DNA from: Pelagophyceae sp. CCMP2097
Taxonomy: Eukaryota; Sar; Pelagophyceae
Length of the DNA: 28,592 nt
NCBI GenBank assembly: GCA_026770575.1
Contig: MU657172.1
Span: forward strand, 326,022 to 354,613
Reading direction: 5' to 3'
The translations under genes and the position numbers were made by a program. The notes below the pieces were generated by a model. It did no database searches, was not told where the DNA came from, and was given only the letters and a program-made list of their open reading frames with translations. This document shows positions 1 through 9,499 of the stretch, in pieces (within the stretch, counting starts at the first letter, position 1; every line of letters begins with the position of its first letter).

Positions 1-76
1 CCAGAGCGGAGCATCGGCGGGGACCCGATGCGACGCGGAGAGGCAGCAATGGGCCGAAGGAGAAAAAATAAGAAGT
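1..76. other. Left edge, unassigned
   Basis: Two forward frames are open here and could be the tail of something to the left. One ends at a TAA near position 79; the other runs into the repeat that follows. The stretch is too short to recognise and I make no gene call. Confidence 0.2.
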
Positions 77-250
77 TAAAGGGGGGGGGTCCGGGGGGTC
101 TCCCCCCGGCACCCGCGACAGTCCGGCGCCGACGCGCTCCCAAGCGGCGCGCCTCGCCGGCCGAGCCGATACGAGGCAAGCCGACGATTTGAAAGCGGGT
201 AAGGAGTTTAAGGGTAAGGAGTTTAAGAAACCTGCCGGAAAACATTCCGA
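77..250 (+). repeat. G-run dispersed repeat, copy A
   Basis: Starts with TTAAAGGGGG, then a GGTCC/G-run/TCTCCCCCCGG core, then CCGCGACAGTCCGGCGCC and a tail ending GCGGGTAAGGAGTTTAAG. The same sequence recurs almost base for base at 7498-7632. Shorter relatives lie at 7321-7440 and 7633-7720, and an inverted one at 26083-26220. The GGGGGG/CCCCCC core can fold on itself. It has no coding signature; the frames that are open here are open in every copy. I read it as a non-coding dispersed repeat. Confidence 0.75.
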
Positions 251-809
251 CTCTGCGCATTGCCGCGGCGACCATTCATCGTATCACTCCGAGTGATACG
301 ATGTTGGGACGCCCATAACCCGCGTTACAGCGAAGGATTGAAGCTGCAGTGTCCGTCCTTGGGTCATGGCCGATGTGCCCACCGCGCAGCCCCTCCGATT
401 GGCGGGGCCTACGAGCCAAACAGCGGCGATTTCCATTTCGGTACCAGCGAAATTGCCCAGACGTCCAAAAGCGTCTGGCCCCATATATTGTTTGGCAGGA
501 GAGGCCTCGGAGGTGTCTGCGAGCGCCTGTCACTCTGGACGGCCGATTGCGACCGCGCGCAAGATACTATAACCCCAATAGGCCGTTTTAAACCCGTTTT
601 TTACCCGCTTTTGCCAACTTTTCTCACAGGCCGCGAATGTCACCGGAGATCGCGCGAGCGCGTTCCTTGGGTCGAATACAATGTATAGGAATTCTTAGTC
701 GATTTACCCCAAAAGCATGAGTTAGACTTCGAACGTCGCGCCCTTTCTGTAAACGTTTTAAACCGGAACCCCACCACCGTCAACCGCTTGTGCCCCCTGT
801 TGCTCCGCA
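251..809. other. Intergenic, no gene seen
   Basis: Several overlapping short ORFs exist on both strands, but none resembles a protein family and none shows the strong codon bias of the genes further right. It includes a short palindrome near 277-303 (CGTATCACTCCGAGTGATACG). No function can be supported. Confidence 0.5.
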
Positions 810-915
810 GCTGAGTACACATGTGTGTCTATTAACAGCCCGAGGTCGCCGGTTCGAATCCGGCATATAGAAAATAATAATAAAAATAATAAAATGACAT
901 TGTGATGTGTTTATT
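810..915 (+). repeat. tRNA-like SINE fragment (B-box), partial copy
   Basis: Contains GAGGTCGCCGGTTCGAATCC, a T-arm-like stem-loop (GCCGG/CCGGC) that matches a Pol III B-box, followed by an A-rich AATAATAATAAA stretch and GTGATGTGTTTAT. The same order of pieces is found in the longer copies at 13174-13488 and 26354-26655. No acceptor stem or anticodon arm is present, so it is not a tRNA gene. Confidence 0.6.
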
Positions 916-916
916 G

Positions 917-981
917 AGGACCCGAAGGGTCCTTGCCGTTTAATCAACGTCAGTTTACGGCAAGGGCCCTTCGGGTCCTTT
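917..981. repeat. Long imperfect hairpin
   Basis: AGGACCCGAAGGGTCCTTGC at the left is complemented by GCAAGGGCCCTTCGGGTCCT at the right, with a loop of about 17 bases. Each arm also contains its own small palindrome (GGACCCGAAGGGTCC). It lies just left of the TIR element that starts at 994. Its role is unknown. Confidence 0.7.
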
Positions 982-993
982 GATTGAAGGATT

Positions 994-1576
994 ACAAGGG
1001 GAGGTCAACATGAAAATGCCGCGAATTTTGGCACCTCCACAGCACGCTTGAGAAGACTTTGAGTGGCTGGACATGTCCGGCTCGACCCAAGGTGTCGGGC
1101 TGGAGGTGGAACTCTCCCTTTTTTCGCGTATACCGCGCGCAATCTCGATTTCAGCGTCGCCAAAAGCTGGTTTGAGGTGGTTTTCCGTTGTCTTCGTCTG
1201 AGTTCCACCTCCCTGCTGCTTCATTGGGGCCGGCTGTAGGCCTTGGCATCGCCAGAGTCCGACCTAGTGTCCCGTGGAGGTGCCGGATTTGGCCCAAAAT
1301 TTAGGCTATGGGCTCCATTTTGTAAGTTATGGGCCCATTTTACTTAAAACGCCCATGCAAATCCGCAATTACGCGGAAATGGTGTCAAGTTTACACCGTT
1401 TTATTCTTGAAAGCGGCTTCACGGTCGGCGGATCGAGCCCGTAAACAAACTTCCTTCGTCGGGGACCGCGCCGCCACCAGCCCGCGACGCAGCGACCATA
1501 AGTGGCCCCGTACCTCGTTTGTAGCCCGAGAAATTTGTATCTGAGTGGAATCCGTTTCATGTTGACCTCCCCTTGT
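994..1576. mobile_element. 583-bp element with ~21-bp terminal inverted repeats
   Basis: The left end ACAAGGGGAGGTCAACATGA is mirrored at the right end, with homology of about 21 bp. Both ends are flanked by T/A so that a TA dinucleotide abuts the arms (TACAAGG...CCTTGTA), which would suit Tc1/mariner-type target use. A second, nested inverted pair (GGAGGTGGAACTC at about 1100, complement at about 1200) lies inside. There is no transposase ORF, so it would be non-autonomous. A GTCTGTCC microsatellite follows at 1591-1627. Confidence 0.55.
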
Positions 1577-1989
1577 ACCAGGGGCAATTTTGTCTGTCCG
1601 TCTGTCTGTCTGTCCTTCTGTCCGTCCCCGGGTAAATCCGTGAGGTTCCACCTTTGGGAAGAAAAGGACAGCAACTCGGCCGATTCAGCGATTGGTGGTT
1701 GATGCGATTGCTAAAATTGGGAGTGGAGGTCGAGCAGGAGCCTCATTGGAATCATCATAGAAGAAAATTTTGGTCACAGGTTCGAATCTGGTCGGCCGCA
1801 AAAAAAAATAGCTCAATAAGAAATATAAAAATAAAAATAAAGATAAGGAGGATTTGAAGGTTCAGCGATTAGTAAAATAATTTTAATTATTTACGTGGGC
1901 ATTGCAATGGGATTTGCCTGTATCCTTCGCTCGAAGTCGGGTCCTCCGTGAGCCTCCGGCGCGCTCTTGTAATATTATACACTTCTGAT
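1577..1989. other. Intergenic with microsatellite and a weak B-box
   Basis: Contains a (GTCT)n/(GTCC)n run at 1591-1627 and, near 1777, CAGGTTCGAATCTGG, which resembles a Pol III B-box and is followed by an A run. No gene is recognisable. Confidence 0.5.
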
Positions 1990-2046
1990 CTGGCTCCTGG
2001 CACTCGGACCGGAAATCCCTTTTGCCAGGATTAACGTCGGTGTTGA
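1990..2046 (+). repeat. Fragment of the SINE-like family (CTGGCTCCTGGCACT module)
   Basis: CTGGCTCCTGGCACTCGGAC followed by CGGAAATCCCTTTTGCCAGG matches 13351-13390 and 26525-26565 at nearly every base. In those copies this module sits downstream of tRNA-like B-boxes. A weak B-box-like GGTTCGAGCC also lies at about 2160, so the region upstream of the Pol5-like gene appears built partly from repeat debris. Confidence 0.7.
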
Positions 2047-2380
2047 GGATTGTAAACAAACATCGCATGGGTCATCCAAGATCGGGCCCATCTTCAGTTG
2101 GCGGCTCCAGGCCGCCCGTCCGATGGGCCCTCCAGTTCAAATGTCTTGCATGAGGTCGCTGGTTCGAGCCTGCTCGTTCACGTTTCTACTCCGCTTGGCA
2201 TGCGAATTTGGCTGCTCGTCCTGTACACGCGCCGTACATGTGAATATACTCCTTAGATCTTGTCCACGACACGCGTCGATACGTGAATATTCTTCCCCTA
2301 CAATTGTAATAGATCTCGTGAAGGGCCGATTTTGTCGCCCATTTCTTACTCGCAGAGCCCCCTTCCTGGAGCCGGTGACG

Positions 2381-5300
2381 ATGGACGGCGCCGCGGGTCG
2401 CAAGGGCGACGGATTCCTCGACTGCTTCTGGCAACTCGGCGACGCCGACGCCTCGAAGCGCAGCGGCGCCGCTGCGTGGCTCGCCGCGTTCTTCGACGGT
2501 TCCGCCACCGCCGACGACGACAAGGCCAAGTACGCTCTGCGCCGCCTCGTCCGCGGCCTCGCGTCGCCGCGTGGCGAGGCGCGGCAGGGCTTCTGCGCCG
2601 CGCTCTCGGCGCTCGTCTCGTCTGGCGCTCTCGGACCGGCGACGGTGGCGGCGGCCGTCGCGGCGGAATGCACGAACGGCATTTCGACCTCGCAGGACAA
2701 GGTCGAGGCGCGCCTCTCCGAGCTCGCCGAGCTCCTCGCGACGCTCGCAATCGGCCGCGCCGGCGTCGAGATGGAGGACGAAGTGTCGGCGCAGCTCACG
2801 AGCCGCGCTTTAGCGCTGATGCAAAAGCGCAAGTGGCTCCGCGAGACGGCGGCCATTTCCGTCGGCTGGGTCCTCGGCGGCCCGGAGGCCACCAAGGGCG
2901 CGTTCCTGAACGCGGCGACGGCGCTCGAGGCGGCCATCTTCGGTGAGCCCGCCGCCGACGGCGTCGACGGCGCCGCGGCCGACGACGCGGGCCTCGCGCT
3001 GGGCGACCTCGGGCCGGACGCTGTAGCTTTGGTCCTCGTGGCGCGCGCCTGCGCGCGGCGCTTTTGCGTGACGGCGGCGGAATTCGTCGAGCGCGGCGCT
3101 CTCCGTCTGGGCGATGCGCTCCTCGACCAGCCTCTATCAGACGTCATCGCCGAGCTCCGGGGCCCGCTTGCCAAGGCGTCGGCGACGTTCCCGCGCGCCG
3201 CGCACTTGGCCTGGGACGTGCTCCTCCGCGAGACGTGCCTCGTCAAACAGTCGCACCTGCTGCCCGAGGCGCTCTTCCACGCCGCCGGCGACGACGCCGA
3301 GGCCAGGGCGGCGCTGTACAGCATCGTCGACGCGCACGTCGAGGGCGGCACGCTGGAGCAGCGCGGCGCGGCGCTGACCGTGTCGCAGCTGTGCATCCTC
3401 GGGGCGGCGGACGTCGCGGCGCTCGACGCGGCCCTGTCGCCGAAGGTCGTAAAGTGCCTCGTCGGAGCGTGCGGCAACGCTAAGTCGCACCTCCGCCCGC
3501 TCTGCCTTAAGATCCTGCGCCAGATAAGCGAGACGCGCAGGCCCGCCGCGTGGCGCGTCGCCTGCGCGCTGCGGCTGCTCGCCCACGGCGACGTCCGCTT
3601 CGACTCCAAGACGCGGACGAAAACCATCGCCAAGCTCCTAGAGGGCTTGGACGACGCCGCCGCGCGCCACTACTTCCGGTTCGCCGTGGAGTCCATCTTC
3701 CAGCCGGCGGCGGATGGCGCGGATTTACCGGCGGACTTGGACAAGCGCCTCTGGGGCATGGACTCCGTCGCCGCTCTGTGCCGCGTCGTCGGCGCGCCGT
3801 GCGCCGACGAGCTGCGCGCCGCCGCGCTGACGGTGCTCATGAGACTCGCGTTCTTCGACGGCCCCAAAGCCGCCGCCGACGACGACGACGACGAGCCCTT
3901 GGCCCCTTCTTCGTTAATCGTCCTCGATTCCGACGCCGCGATGCGCTGCGTCGCGGCGGACGTGGCGCTGTTCGAGGAGACGCTCTTCGGGCCTCGACGC
4001 CAAAGTCTAGAGGCGCTGTTCTCCGATGGACGGTCGGCCGTGAAACTGCGGGCCCACGCGGCCCAACGGTGCGGCGCCATGCTCGCCGAGGCCACGCGCG
4101 GCGAGCTCCGCGAGACGCAGCTCAAGGCGTACGCCCGCGCCGCCGATGCGTGGCTGGAGCTGGAGCGGCGCGGCGCGCGGCTCAACGCACCGCTGGCCGA
4201 GGAATTCCGAGACCTGCGCGACGAAGCCTTTTCAAAGTGCGCCGCGCTGCAGAAGCGCGCCTTCGACGAGGCCTCGCCGGACAAGGTCGCGAGGGCGCTG
4301 TGGTCGTTGTGTCTGAGCTGCACGTCCTTGCTGCTGACGTCGCCGGGCGAGATGCGCCTGGGCATCGCCTTGCAGTCCGTCAACACGTGCATGGACCACG
4401 TCCTCGCCGGCGGCGTCCTCGACGCGGCGGCGGCCGTGGACTTGGCCAAGTCGTCTGTGGAGCTGCTGGGCACGGCGGCGGCGGCGGCGCCCTGGCAGCA
4501 AAAGTCGACGCGGGCGACGGTGGCGCGAGCTTGGTCGCTCATCGCCAGCGCGGAAAATTTCGACGTCTCGAACGACGTCGTCGCGGTCTTCGTCGCCGCG
4601 GTCTGCGGCGCCGCCACGGAAGACGCGATGGACGAAGACGAGGACGAAGACGACGGCGACGACGGCGACGGTGATGCCGAGGACGCGGGCGAAAGCGATG
4701 CCGAGGACGCGGGCGACGGCGAAGAGGCCGACGACGCCGACGAGGATGGCGAGGCCGAGCACGACGCTACCGCGGTGGATCTGGACGGCGACTCGGACGC
4801 CGACGACATCGTGGTCTCGGGCGACATGCTCGCCGACCTCTTAGAGGACCAGACCGGAATCGCCATGGCCCAGCACCGCGTCGTGCATCGCAAGTCCGGC
4901 CGGCTGGAGTCGCGTAAGGAGGCGTTGCAGCTGCAATTGAGATGCCTGGACGTGCTGGAAAAGGTCGTCGCCCGCTCCGTGGAAAGCCTTTCCGACGCCA
5001 TCGTCGTCCTCAACCCGTTGATCACCCTCGTCGGTGACCTCGAGCCCGACTTGAACGAGGCCAATGACCTGGCGGCGCGCGTGCAGGCTTTGATCGCCAA
5101 GCGCCTAGTCAAGCCGACGGTCGATAGTGAGTCCAAGGCCCCAGCGGCAGCCATGCTTGCCACGGCTTTACACGCAAGCCCGAAGACGCCCGGCCACGGC
5201 GCCGCGCTGGAGGCCGCCTGTGCCGCCTGCTGCCGCGCTTTTGCGGCCGGGGCGGGCGGCGACGACGATTCGTACGGCGTCGCCCGCGAGGCTTACGCCT

Positions 5301-5911
5301 CGGCGTTTGTCCGCCTCGTCACGTCCCGCAAGGCCAAGGGCGGCGCACGCGTCTTCGAGGACCTCGTACAGCGCGCGCCCGCGCTGGCGCGCGACGCGCT
5401 GCTGCCGGCGTTTGGCGACGCGGTGCTCAAGGCACCTTCGACGTTCCTCGTCTTGCGCGCGCTCGACGTCTTAAAAGCGCTGTTCAACGACGCCAAGCGG
5501 CGCAAGGATGCCGCGCTGCTCGCCTTTGCACAGGACGCAAAGGGCGTCTGCGGCGCGCTGGCGGTCGTGCTGACGGCGAAAAAGGCAGATTTCGAAAAGT
5601 CGGCCCATGCAAAGCGCCTCTTGGAAGCCGTCGACGCCGTCGTCGACTACGCGCGCTGCACCGCGGGCGCTCAAACACCGAAGATACTGCTGCTGGCGGT
5701 AGAAGCGTTTGCGGCAGACAAGTCGGCGAACACAGCCGTTTCGCGCCTCGCCGCCAAAATCGCCGGTGGCGCGGCGCGCGACCACGCGCCCAAGTCGCCC
5801 AAGCAGGCCAAGGCGCCGGCGCCGGCCGGCGCGGAGACCGGGGGCAAGAAATCGAAGAAGCAGCCCCCGAACGCCGCGGCCGCCCGGCCCACCAAAAAGC
5901 AAAAGGCGTAA
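2381..5911 (+). CDS. POL5: Pol5/MYBBP1A-like nucleolar protein
   Basis: Encodes 1176 residues in one exon. Residues about 51-64 (YALRRLVRGLASPR) and the following QGFCAALSAL match the N-terminal signature of the yeast Pol5 / MYBBP1A family, as does the upstream FWQLGDADASKRSGA. Despite the name 'DNA polymerase phi', these proteins are HEAT-like helical nucleolar factors in rRNA synthesis and pre-ribosome assembly. As in the family, a long Asp/Glu-rich tract (about 745-808) precedes the C-terminal helical part, and the C-terminus is a Lys-rich tail (KKSKKQ...KKQKA) that would serve as a nuclear/nucleolar signal. Length is between yeast Pol5 and human MYBBP1A. The frame is open 258 bases further upstream, but that part is lower in GC, lacks family similarity and overlaps repeat debris, so I start at the ATG at 2381. 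No intron is needed. Confidence 0.88.
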   Translation: MDGAAGRKGDGFLDCFWQLGDADASKRSGAAAWLAAFFDGSATADDDKAKYALRRLVRGLASPRGEARQGFCAALSALVSSGALGPATVAAAVAAECTNGISTSQDKVEARLSELAELLATLAIGRAGVEMEDEVSAQLTSRALALMQKRKWLRETAAISVGWVLGGPEATKGAFLNAATALEAAIFGEPAADGVDGAAADDAGLALGDLGPDAVALVLVARACARRFCVTAAEFVERGALRLGDALLDQPLSDVIAELRGPLAKASATFPRAAHLAWDVLLRETCLVKQSHLLPEALFHAAGDDAEARAALYSIVDAHVEGGTLEQRGAALTVSQLCILGAADVAALDAALSPKVVKCLVGACGNAKSHLRPLCLKILRQISETRRPAAWRVACALRLLAHGDVRFDSKTRTKTIAKLLEGLDDAAARHYFRFAVESIFQPAADGADLPADLDKRLWGMDSVAALCRVVGAPCADELRAAALTVLMRLAFFDGPKAAADDDDDEPLAPSSLIVLDSDAAMRCVAADVALFEETLFGPRRQSLEALFSDGRSAVKLRAHAAQRCGAMLAEATRGELRETQLKAYARAADAWLELERRGARLNAPLAEEFRDLRDEAFSKCAALQKRAFDEASPDKVARALWSLCLSCTSLLLTSPGEMRLGIALQSVNTCMDHVLAGGVLDAAAAVDLAKSSVELLGTAAAAAPWQQKSTRATVARAWSLIASAENFDVSNDVVAVFVAAVCGAATEDAMDEDEDEDDGDDGDGDAEDAGESDAEDAGDGEEADDADEDGEAEHDATAVDLDGDSDADDIVVSGDMLADLLEDQTGIAMAQHRVVHRKSGRLESRKEALQLQLRCLDVLEKVVARSVESLSDAIVVLNPLITLVGDLEPDLNEANDLAARVQALIAKRLVKPTVDSESKAPAAAMLATALHASPKTPGHGAALEAACAACCRAFAAGAGGDDDSYGVAREAYASAFVRLVTSRKAKGGARVFEDLVQRAPALARDALLPAFGDAVLKAPSTFLVLRALDVLKALFNDAKRRKDAALLAFAQDAKGVCGALAVVLTAKKADFEKSAHAKRLLEAVDAVVDYARCTAGAQTPKILLLAVEAFAADKSANTAVSRLAAKIAGGAARDHAPKSPKQAKAPAPAGAETGGKKSKKQPPNAAAARPTKKQKA

Positions 5912-6646
5912 ACACTGCGTCGCCGCGCACGTGCACCCCTTCTAACGAGTCCCCTTCCTCGATCCGGACCCGACTCGCCGAGCCTCGCGGGGTCTCCATT
6001 AGCGCGCGGGGCCGCCGCCCCGAGTTGCCCGCATGTCTTCGAGTCCCGAGCTTGGAATAGACTTCTAGAATTCCTATTAGTTTCCATGCCGCAACCCGGC
6101 TTGGATGCGCGCCTGCCGCCATTCGGGGCGCCGACGCCCGGGCCGACCAAATTTGCCGGAGAGCTGTATGGCGCGACGGCAGCAAATCCGCCGCCGTGGG
6201 CGTCTGACGCGCGCAGAAGTCGTAGGTCCCCATCCTCGGCGACGCGCGTATTCGAAGAGCGCCCTCGGACCGTCGTCGGCGACGAGGTGAACTTGATCTA
6301 TATGTGCAACTGTATTTTATTTTGTATATACATAATATGTAAATACAGTATTATACGGTACTCTGAGATATACAGTGACCAAAATATTGAATTTCTTGGG
6401 ACGCCGAATGTACAGTCGTGTATATTGACTTTGGGTGCAACCCCTGGGAAATTACAGCGTTTTCGGTCGTCGCTGGACCGCGAATCGGTCCGCGATGGCC
6501 TCCGCCCTGGAGCGGCTGGTGGTCTGGGTGGACGCAACCCCTTAATTGGCCTTAAACGACCCCTCCGGGGATTTTAGTGGACATGGGGCGCTGAACCCCA
6601 ACTAGGGACTCCCAGCTAGCCTCCTAAATTATATTGTATATGCGAG
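5912..6646. other. Intergenic downstream of the Pol5-like gene
   Basis: GC-rich at first, then AT-rich from about 6290 (repeated TATATAC/ACAGTA words). ORFs on both strands show no family resemblance. The 3' end of the Pol5-like transcript must lie here, but I see no clear polyadenylation signal. Confidence 0.5.
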
Positions 6647-6845
6647 TATAGGAAGTTGCACCCCCAATTAGAATAATCCCCAATTATAATCGTTTCTGAC
6701 CAATCAGGGAGTTTTGAAATATAAAATGTTTAGAAAAAAGGGAATCCCGTTGCTCCGATAGAGCAGAATATGTTCAAAAAAAGGTTGATTCTAATTGGGG
6801 GATTTCCGGGAAAGCCAATTCCAATTGGGGGTGGAACTTCCTATA
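6647..6845. mobile_element. 199-bp MITE-like TIR element, family M1 copy 1
   Basis: Left end TATAGGAAGTTGCACCCCCA and right end, reverse complemented, TATAGGAAGTTCCACCCCCA; homology extends about 28 bp with two mismatches. The ends are bounded by TA/TATA, so a TA target duplication is possible. Inside are further CCAATTAGAAT / ATTCTAATTGG arms and GACCAATCAGGG. A diverged relative lies at 15629-15802 and shares the interior order. There is no coding capacity. Confidence 0.72.
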
Positions 6846-6856
6846 TGAATATACAT

Positions 6857-6907
6857 GAATATACAGTATAATACAGTGCCCATATATATATTATACACTG
6901 TATATTC
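6857..6907. repeat. AT-rich inverted repeat
   Basis: GAATATACAGT at the left and ACTGTATATTC at the right are exact complements around an AT-rich centre (ATATATATATTATA). It abuts the M1 element. It could be a cruciform-forming repeat or an old element end. Confidence 0.55.
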
Positions 6908-7320
6908 TGGTGAATAATGTAAATGTAACACTAGCTTTCCCCATCTGTAATTGGTTTTGCCAAACCGTGCCTTTTTAACGCAAATTCCACATTGCGCGCG
7001 CCGTCGGACTCCAACACACTCGGCCATTGGAAAGAGATCGGCGCGTGGGTACAAGCCACCTTATGTGAAACCGACAGCGTCGCCCAAGCTCCGTGGACCG
7101 CGCGCCGCCAACTTCGAGGATTGCGTTTTTTTCGTCCCGACGGCCTTCCTCGCTCCGTAGCGCACCGTTTTTGACGCGTCCGGGCGCGATCGACGCGCGC
7201 CGCCGCCGCGCGCTCGGCGCGACCCCCGCGCCGCCCAAGCGCGCCGCCGTCCGCGCCGCGCGCCGCGAAAACAATTTCCGTGTCGAACTCTAATAATTTC
7301 CTTGATAGCCTATCGCGTTA
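6908..7320. other. Intergenic, no gene seen
   Basis: Switches from AT-rich to a GC-rich stretch (7170-7260) of CGCGCCGCC words. Overlapping ORFs on both strands are compositionally driven and unrecognisable. Confidence 0.45.
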
Positions 7321-7440
7321 GTTTAAGGGGGGTTCGGGGGGTCTCCCCCCGGTGCCCGCGAGAGTCCGGGGCCTGCTGTGTTTCCAAGCGGCGCGCCTCC
7401 GCGGGCGAGCAACCGAGAGCGCAGCGAGCCAAAGCTGGCG
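7321..7440 (+). repeat. G-run dispersed repeat, copy B
   Basis: GTTTAAGGGGGGTTCGGGGG, then TCTCCCCCCGGTGCCCGCGA, GAGTCCGGGGCC and TCCAAGCGGCGCGCCTCCGC. It is related to copy A but closer to the inverted copy at 26083-26220, with which it shares the sequence around TTTCCAAGCGGCG. Confidence 0.7.
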
Positions 7441-7497
7441 TCACATTTTTGAAGCGATAGGGGGGACAAGCGTGGATTTGATGAATGCGGGTATGAA

Positions 7498-7632
7498 CTT
7501 AAAGGGGGGTCCGGGGGGTCTCCCCCCGGCAACCGCGACAGTCCGGCGCCGACGCGCTCCCAAGTGGCGCGCCTCGCCGGCCGAGCCGATACGAGGCAAG
7601 CCAGCGATTTGAAAGCGGGTAAGGAGTTTAAG
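7498..7632 (+). repeat. G-run dispersed repeat, copy C
   Basis: Nearly identical to copy A (77-235) over about 135 bp: AAAGGGGGGTCCGGGGGG through GATACGAGGCAAGCC and GATTTGAAAGCGGGTAAGG. The few differences include CAACCGCGAC for CACCCGCGAC and AAGTGG for AAGCGG. High identity between two copies 7.4 kb apart suggests recent duplication or insertion. Confidence 0.85.
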
Positions 7633-7720
7633 GAGGGGGGGTCCGGGGCCCCCCCCCCCGGCGCCCGCGAGAGTCCGGGCCCGGCACGCCCCCAAGCGGC
7701 GCGCCGAAACGTGCGATCGA
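7633..7720 (+). repeat. G-run dispersed repeat, copy D
   Basis: Starts immediately after copy C (GGAGGGGGGGTCCGGGG) with a C-run, GGCGCCCGCGAGAGTCCGGG and CCCCCAAGCGGCGCGCC. Copies C and D therefore form a direct pair and join the repeat at 7737. Confidence 0.7.
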
Positions 7721-7736
7721 ATGTCTCTCAGAGCGC

Positions 7737-8094
7737 AGCCAACGGATGGCGGAGTCCAACGGACGCCGCCAGGCGTCCGTTGGATGGAGCTGTCCGTTGG
7801 TGACTTCAACTCGACGGGAGGGTGGCTTACGCGACGCAAGTCGTGGACGAGCAGGGCGTGGACGAGCACAGTCAGACAAGGAGCCACAGAGATCAACTCG
7901 ACGGGATGGGGTAAGAAAACCACTTGATCGAAGAGGGGGACTTCGACGATCACCGTGGGCACGACCCGTCGGAGCTACCCTTTGCCACTGCCCACTCGTT
8001 CCAGTACACGCGCCAGCAACAACGCATCATCCGGATATCCCGTGCCGACATTCCAGTATCCACCAGCCCCGAAGCCCGACGACCCCTATTGCCA
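7737..8094 (+). repeat. Dispersed repeat; inverted partner at 25587-25844
   Basis: The left part (CGGATGGCGGAGTCCAACGG at 7743, then GGAGCTGTCCGTTG) and the right part (TATCCACCAGCCCCGAAGCC near 8058) both recur in the same order on the minus strand at 25844-25587. In both copies the right module can be read as a proline-rich peptide (YPPAPKP), but downstream reading breaks soon. It contains one copy of the GATCAAGTGGTTTTCT motif in reverse orientation at 7904-7927. It may be a relic of a duplicated gene piece or a mobile element. Confidence 0.6.
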
Positions 8095-8119
8095 CCTATA
8101 AACTGTTACAATAGACAAG

Positions 8120-8552
8120 TTCACTTTTTTCAAGGAGCTTTTCAAGCTACTTTTTCAACATATCTTTTGTCGCTTCAACGTGAGCGCAAAGCGGCGTCAA
8201 GGGCGCCTTCCTTCGGCCACCCAGGTGAGATGGCGCGCGGGACGGGGCACGTCGGCCCCGCGACCGGCCCGCGCCTCGACGGAGGCGCGGGCACCATCGG
8301 CGCCGCCCCGCCCGCCAGAGGCCGCGCCCCGCCCCCTCCGCGCGGCGCGCCCGCGCCGCGCGCCCGCGCCGGGTTAACGCCCATCTAACGTTCGCTCAAC
8401 GCTCATCCAACGAACTCTTCCCGCGCTTTAAAAGCAATTTCCGCGGTTTAAAAGCTGCTTTTAAAGTAGAGCTTTTAAAGCAGCTTTACACGCAAATACA
8501 GGCCCTTTAGCAACTTTAAAAGTCGCTTTAAAAGCTGCTTGAAAAAAGTGAA
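8120..8552. repeat. Inverted-repeat block with AAAGCTGCTT words
   Basis: TTCACTTTTTTCAAG at 8120-8134 is exactly complemented at 8538-8552. Inside the right arm the motif TTTAAAAGCTGCTTTTAAAG and its complement recur several times (8430-8545). A very GC-rich stretch (8226-8385) lies between the arms. It directly abuts the element starting at 8556. Confidence 0.5.
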
Positions 8553-8555
8553 GCT

Positions 8556-9125
8556 GCGTTCTATTTTTTTGCCAAGAGGGGGGGGACAGTAGGGGCAACA
8601 TGCTCGTAAGTGGGTGGGTGGACCCTCCTTCCTGGTCCTCTGTGGCTTTTGAAAGTGGGTGGGTACCCCCCCTAAGAGGCCCCTTCGCTGGAATAGGCCC
8701 AGCTGTGTCCAACAGGGGCTCCCTGCTCTTCGCAGCGTCCATAAACGCACTCCTCGTCCCCTACAAAGGTAAATGCTCCAGAAAAATATCGTACGAAATT
8801 CTTCGGCGACAGACAACCGCTTTCGTTTTGAACCGACGGTCAGGCAACGCTGGGACACCCGCCGCCGATGCCCCTCCGCCACTCAAGCGTACGCGCCGCG
8901 AAGGTCTCCGGGCCCCGACGACGCGAACACACCGCCGAGAGAGAGCCCACAGCTGTATCACCCGCTAGTTTACCGAGGCTAAAAAAGTGCGTGCCTCGAT
9001 GGCTCGGCTCGTCAAGTGGGTGGGTACCCCCTCCTCAGAGGCCCTCCTGGCCTCGTAAAAGTGGGTGGGTCCCCCCTCCTAGTTGCCCCTACTGTCACCC
9101 CCCACTTGGCAAAAAAACAGAACGC
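8556..9125. mobile_element. 570-bp element with 44-bp inverted ends
   Basis: 8556-8599 and the reverse complement of 9082-9125 agree at 41 of 44 positions; the inner end of the arm is GACAGTAGGGGCAAC. Just inside each arm is a direct repeat, AAGTGGGTGGGT followed by a C run and AGAGGCCC, present about four times (near 8610, 8655, 9015, 9057). No ORF resembles a transposase. I find no convincing target duplication, so the true ends may lie slightly further out. Confidence 0.6.
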
Positions 9126-9499
9126 TGTCTAGGATTCCTAATGTTGTACTGTCTTTGTCTTAGTCTTAGTCTTGATCCCTCGACCCTGCTCCTCCAGGAG
9201 GCACCTCGGCGGTGGCCACGGTGCCTGCGGGATCCGGAGCGCCACCCCGCGGCACGCATCGTACAACCCCACACTCCTCGGGATGATTAGAGCCGTGTTT
9301 CAAATCTGCCACCACGTCACGGCGCGTGCTCCAAGGGCCTTTTCGCGACCTCCGGGCCAATTTCCCGAGCTCAGAGAGCGCGTTTCGGCCCGGGGTTGGT
9401 CTAGAACCACGCCCCAGCGTACGGAGCCCGACATCTGCTAATTTTCCGAACCGTGACAGAAAACGGCGCCATACCCGCCGCCCTCGCTACGGAGCGCAA
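9126..9499. other. Intergenic, no gene seen
   Basis: Contains a small CTTAGT repeat (TCTTAGTCTTAGTCTTGATC near 9158). The plus-strand ORF that covers it has no family resemblance and runs antisense through the next small ORF and out of frame over the clathrin gene. Confidence 0.4.

Noticed and set aside
2123..2380. Upstream ATG at 2123 as the start of the Pol5-like protein
   Set aside because: The extra 86 residues are not family-like, are encoded by lower-GC DNA and overlap repeat-derived sequence.
2137..5163. Two ~500-codon ORFs on the minus strand opposite the Pol5-like gene (2137-3633 and 3670-5163)
   Set aside because: Ser/Arg/Ala-rich translations with no family resemblance; expected antisense shadows of a GC-rich gene with strong third-position bias.
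7924..8388. 154-codon plus-strand ORF
   Set aside because: It spans repeat modules and a GC-rich low-complexity stretch; similarity to the partner repeat at 25.6 kb is at the DNA level and the frames differ.
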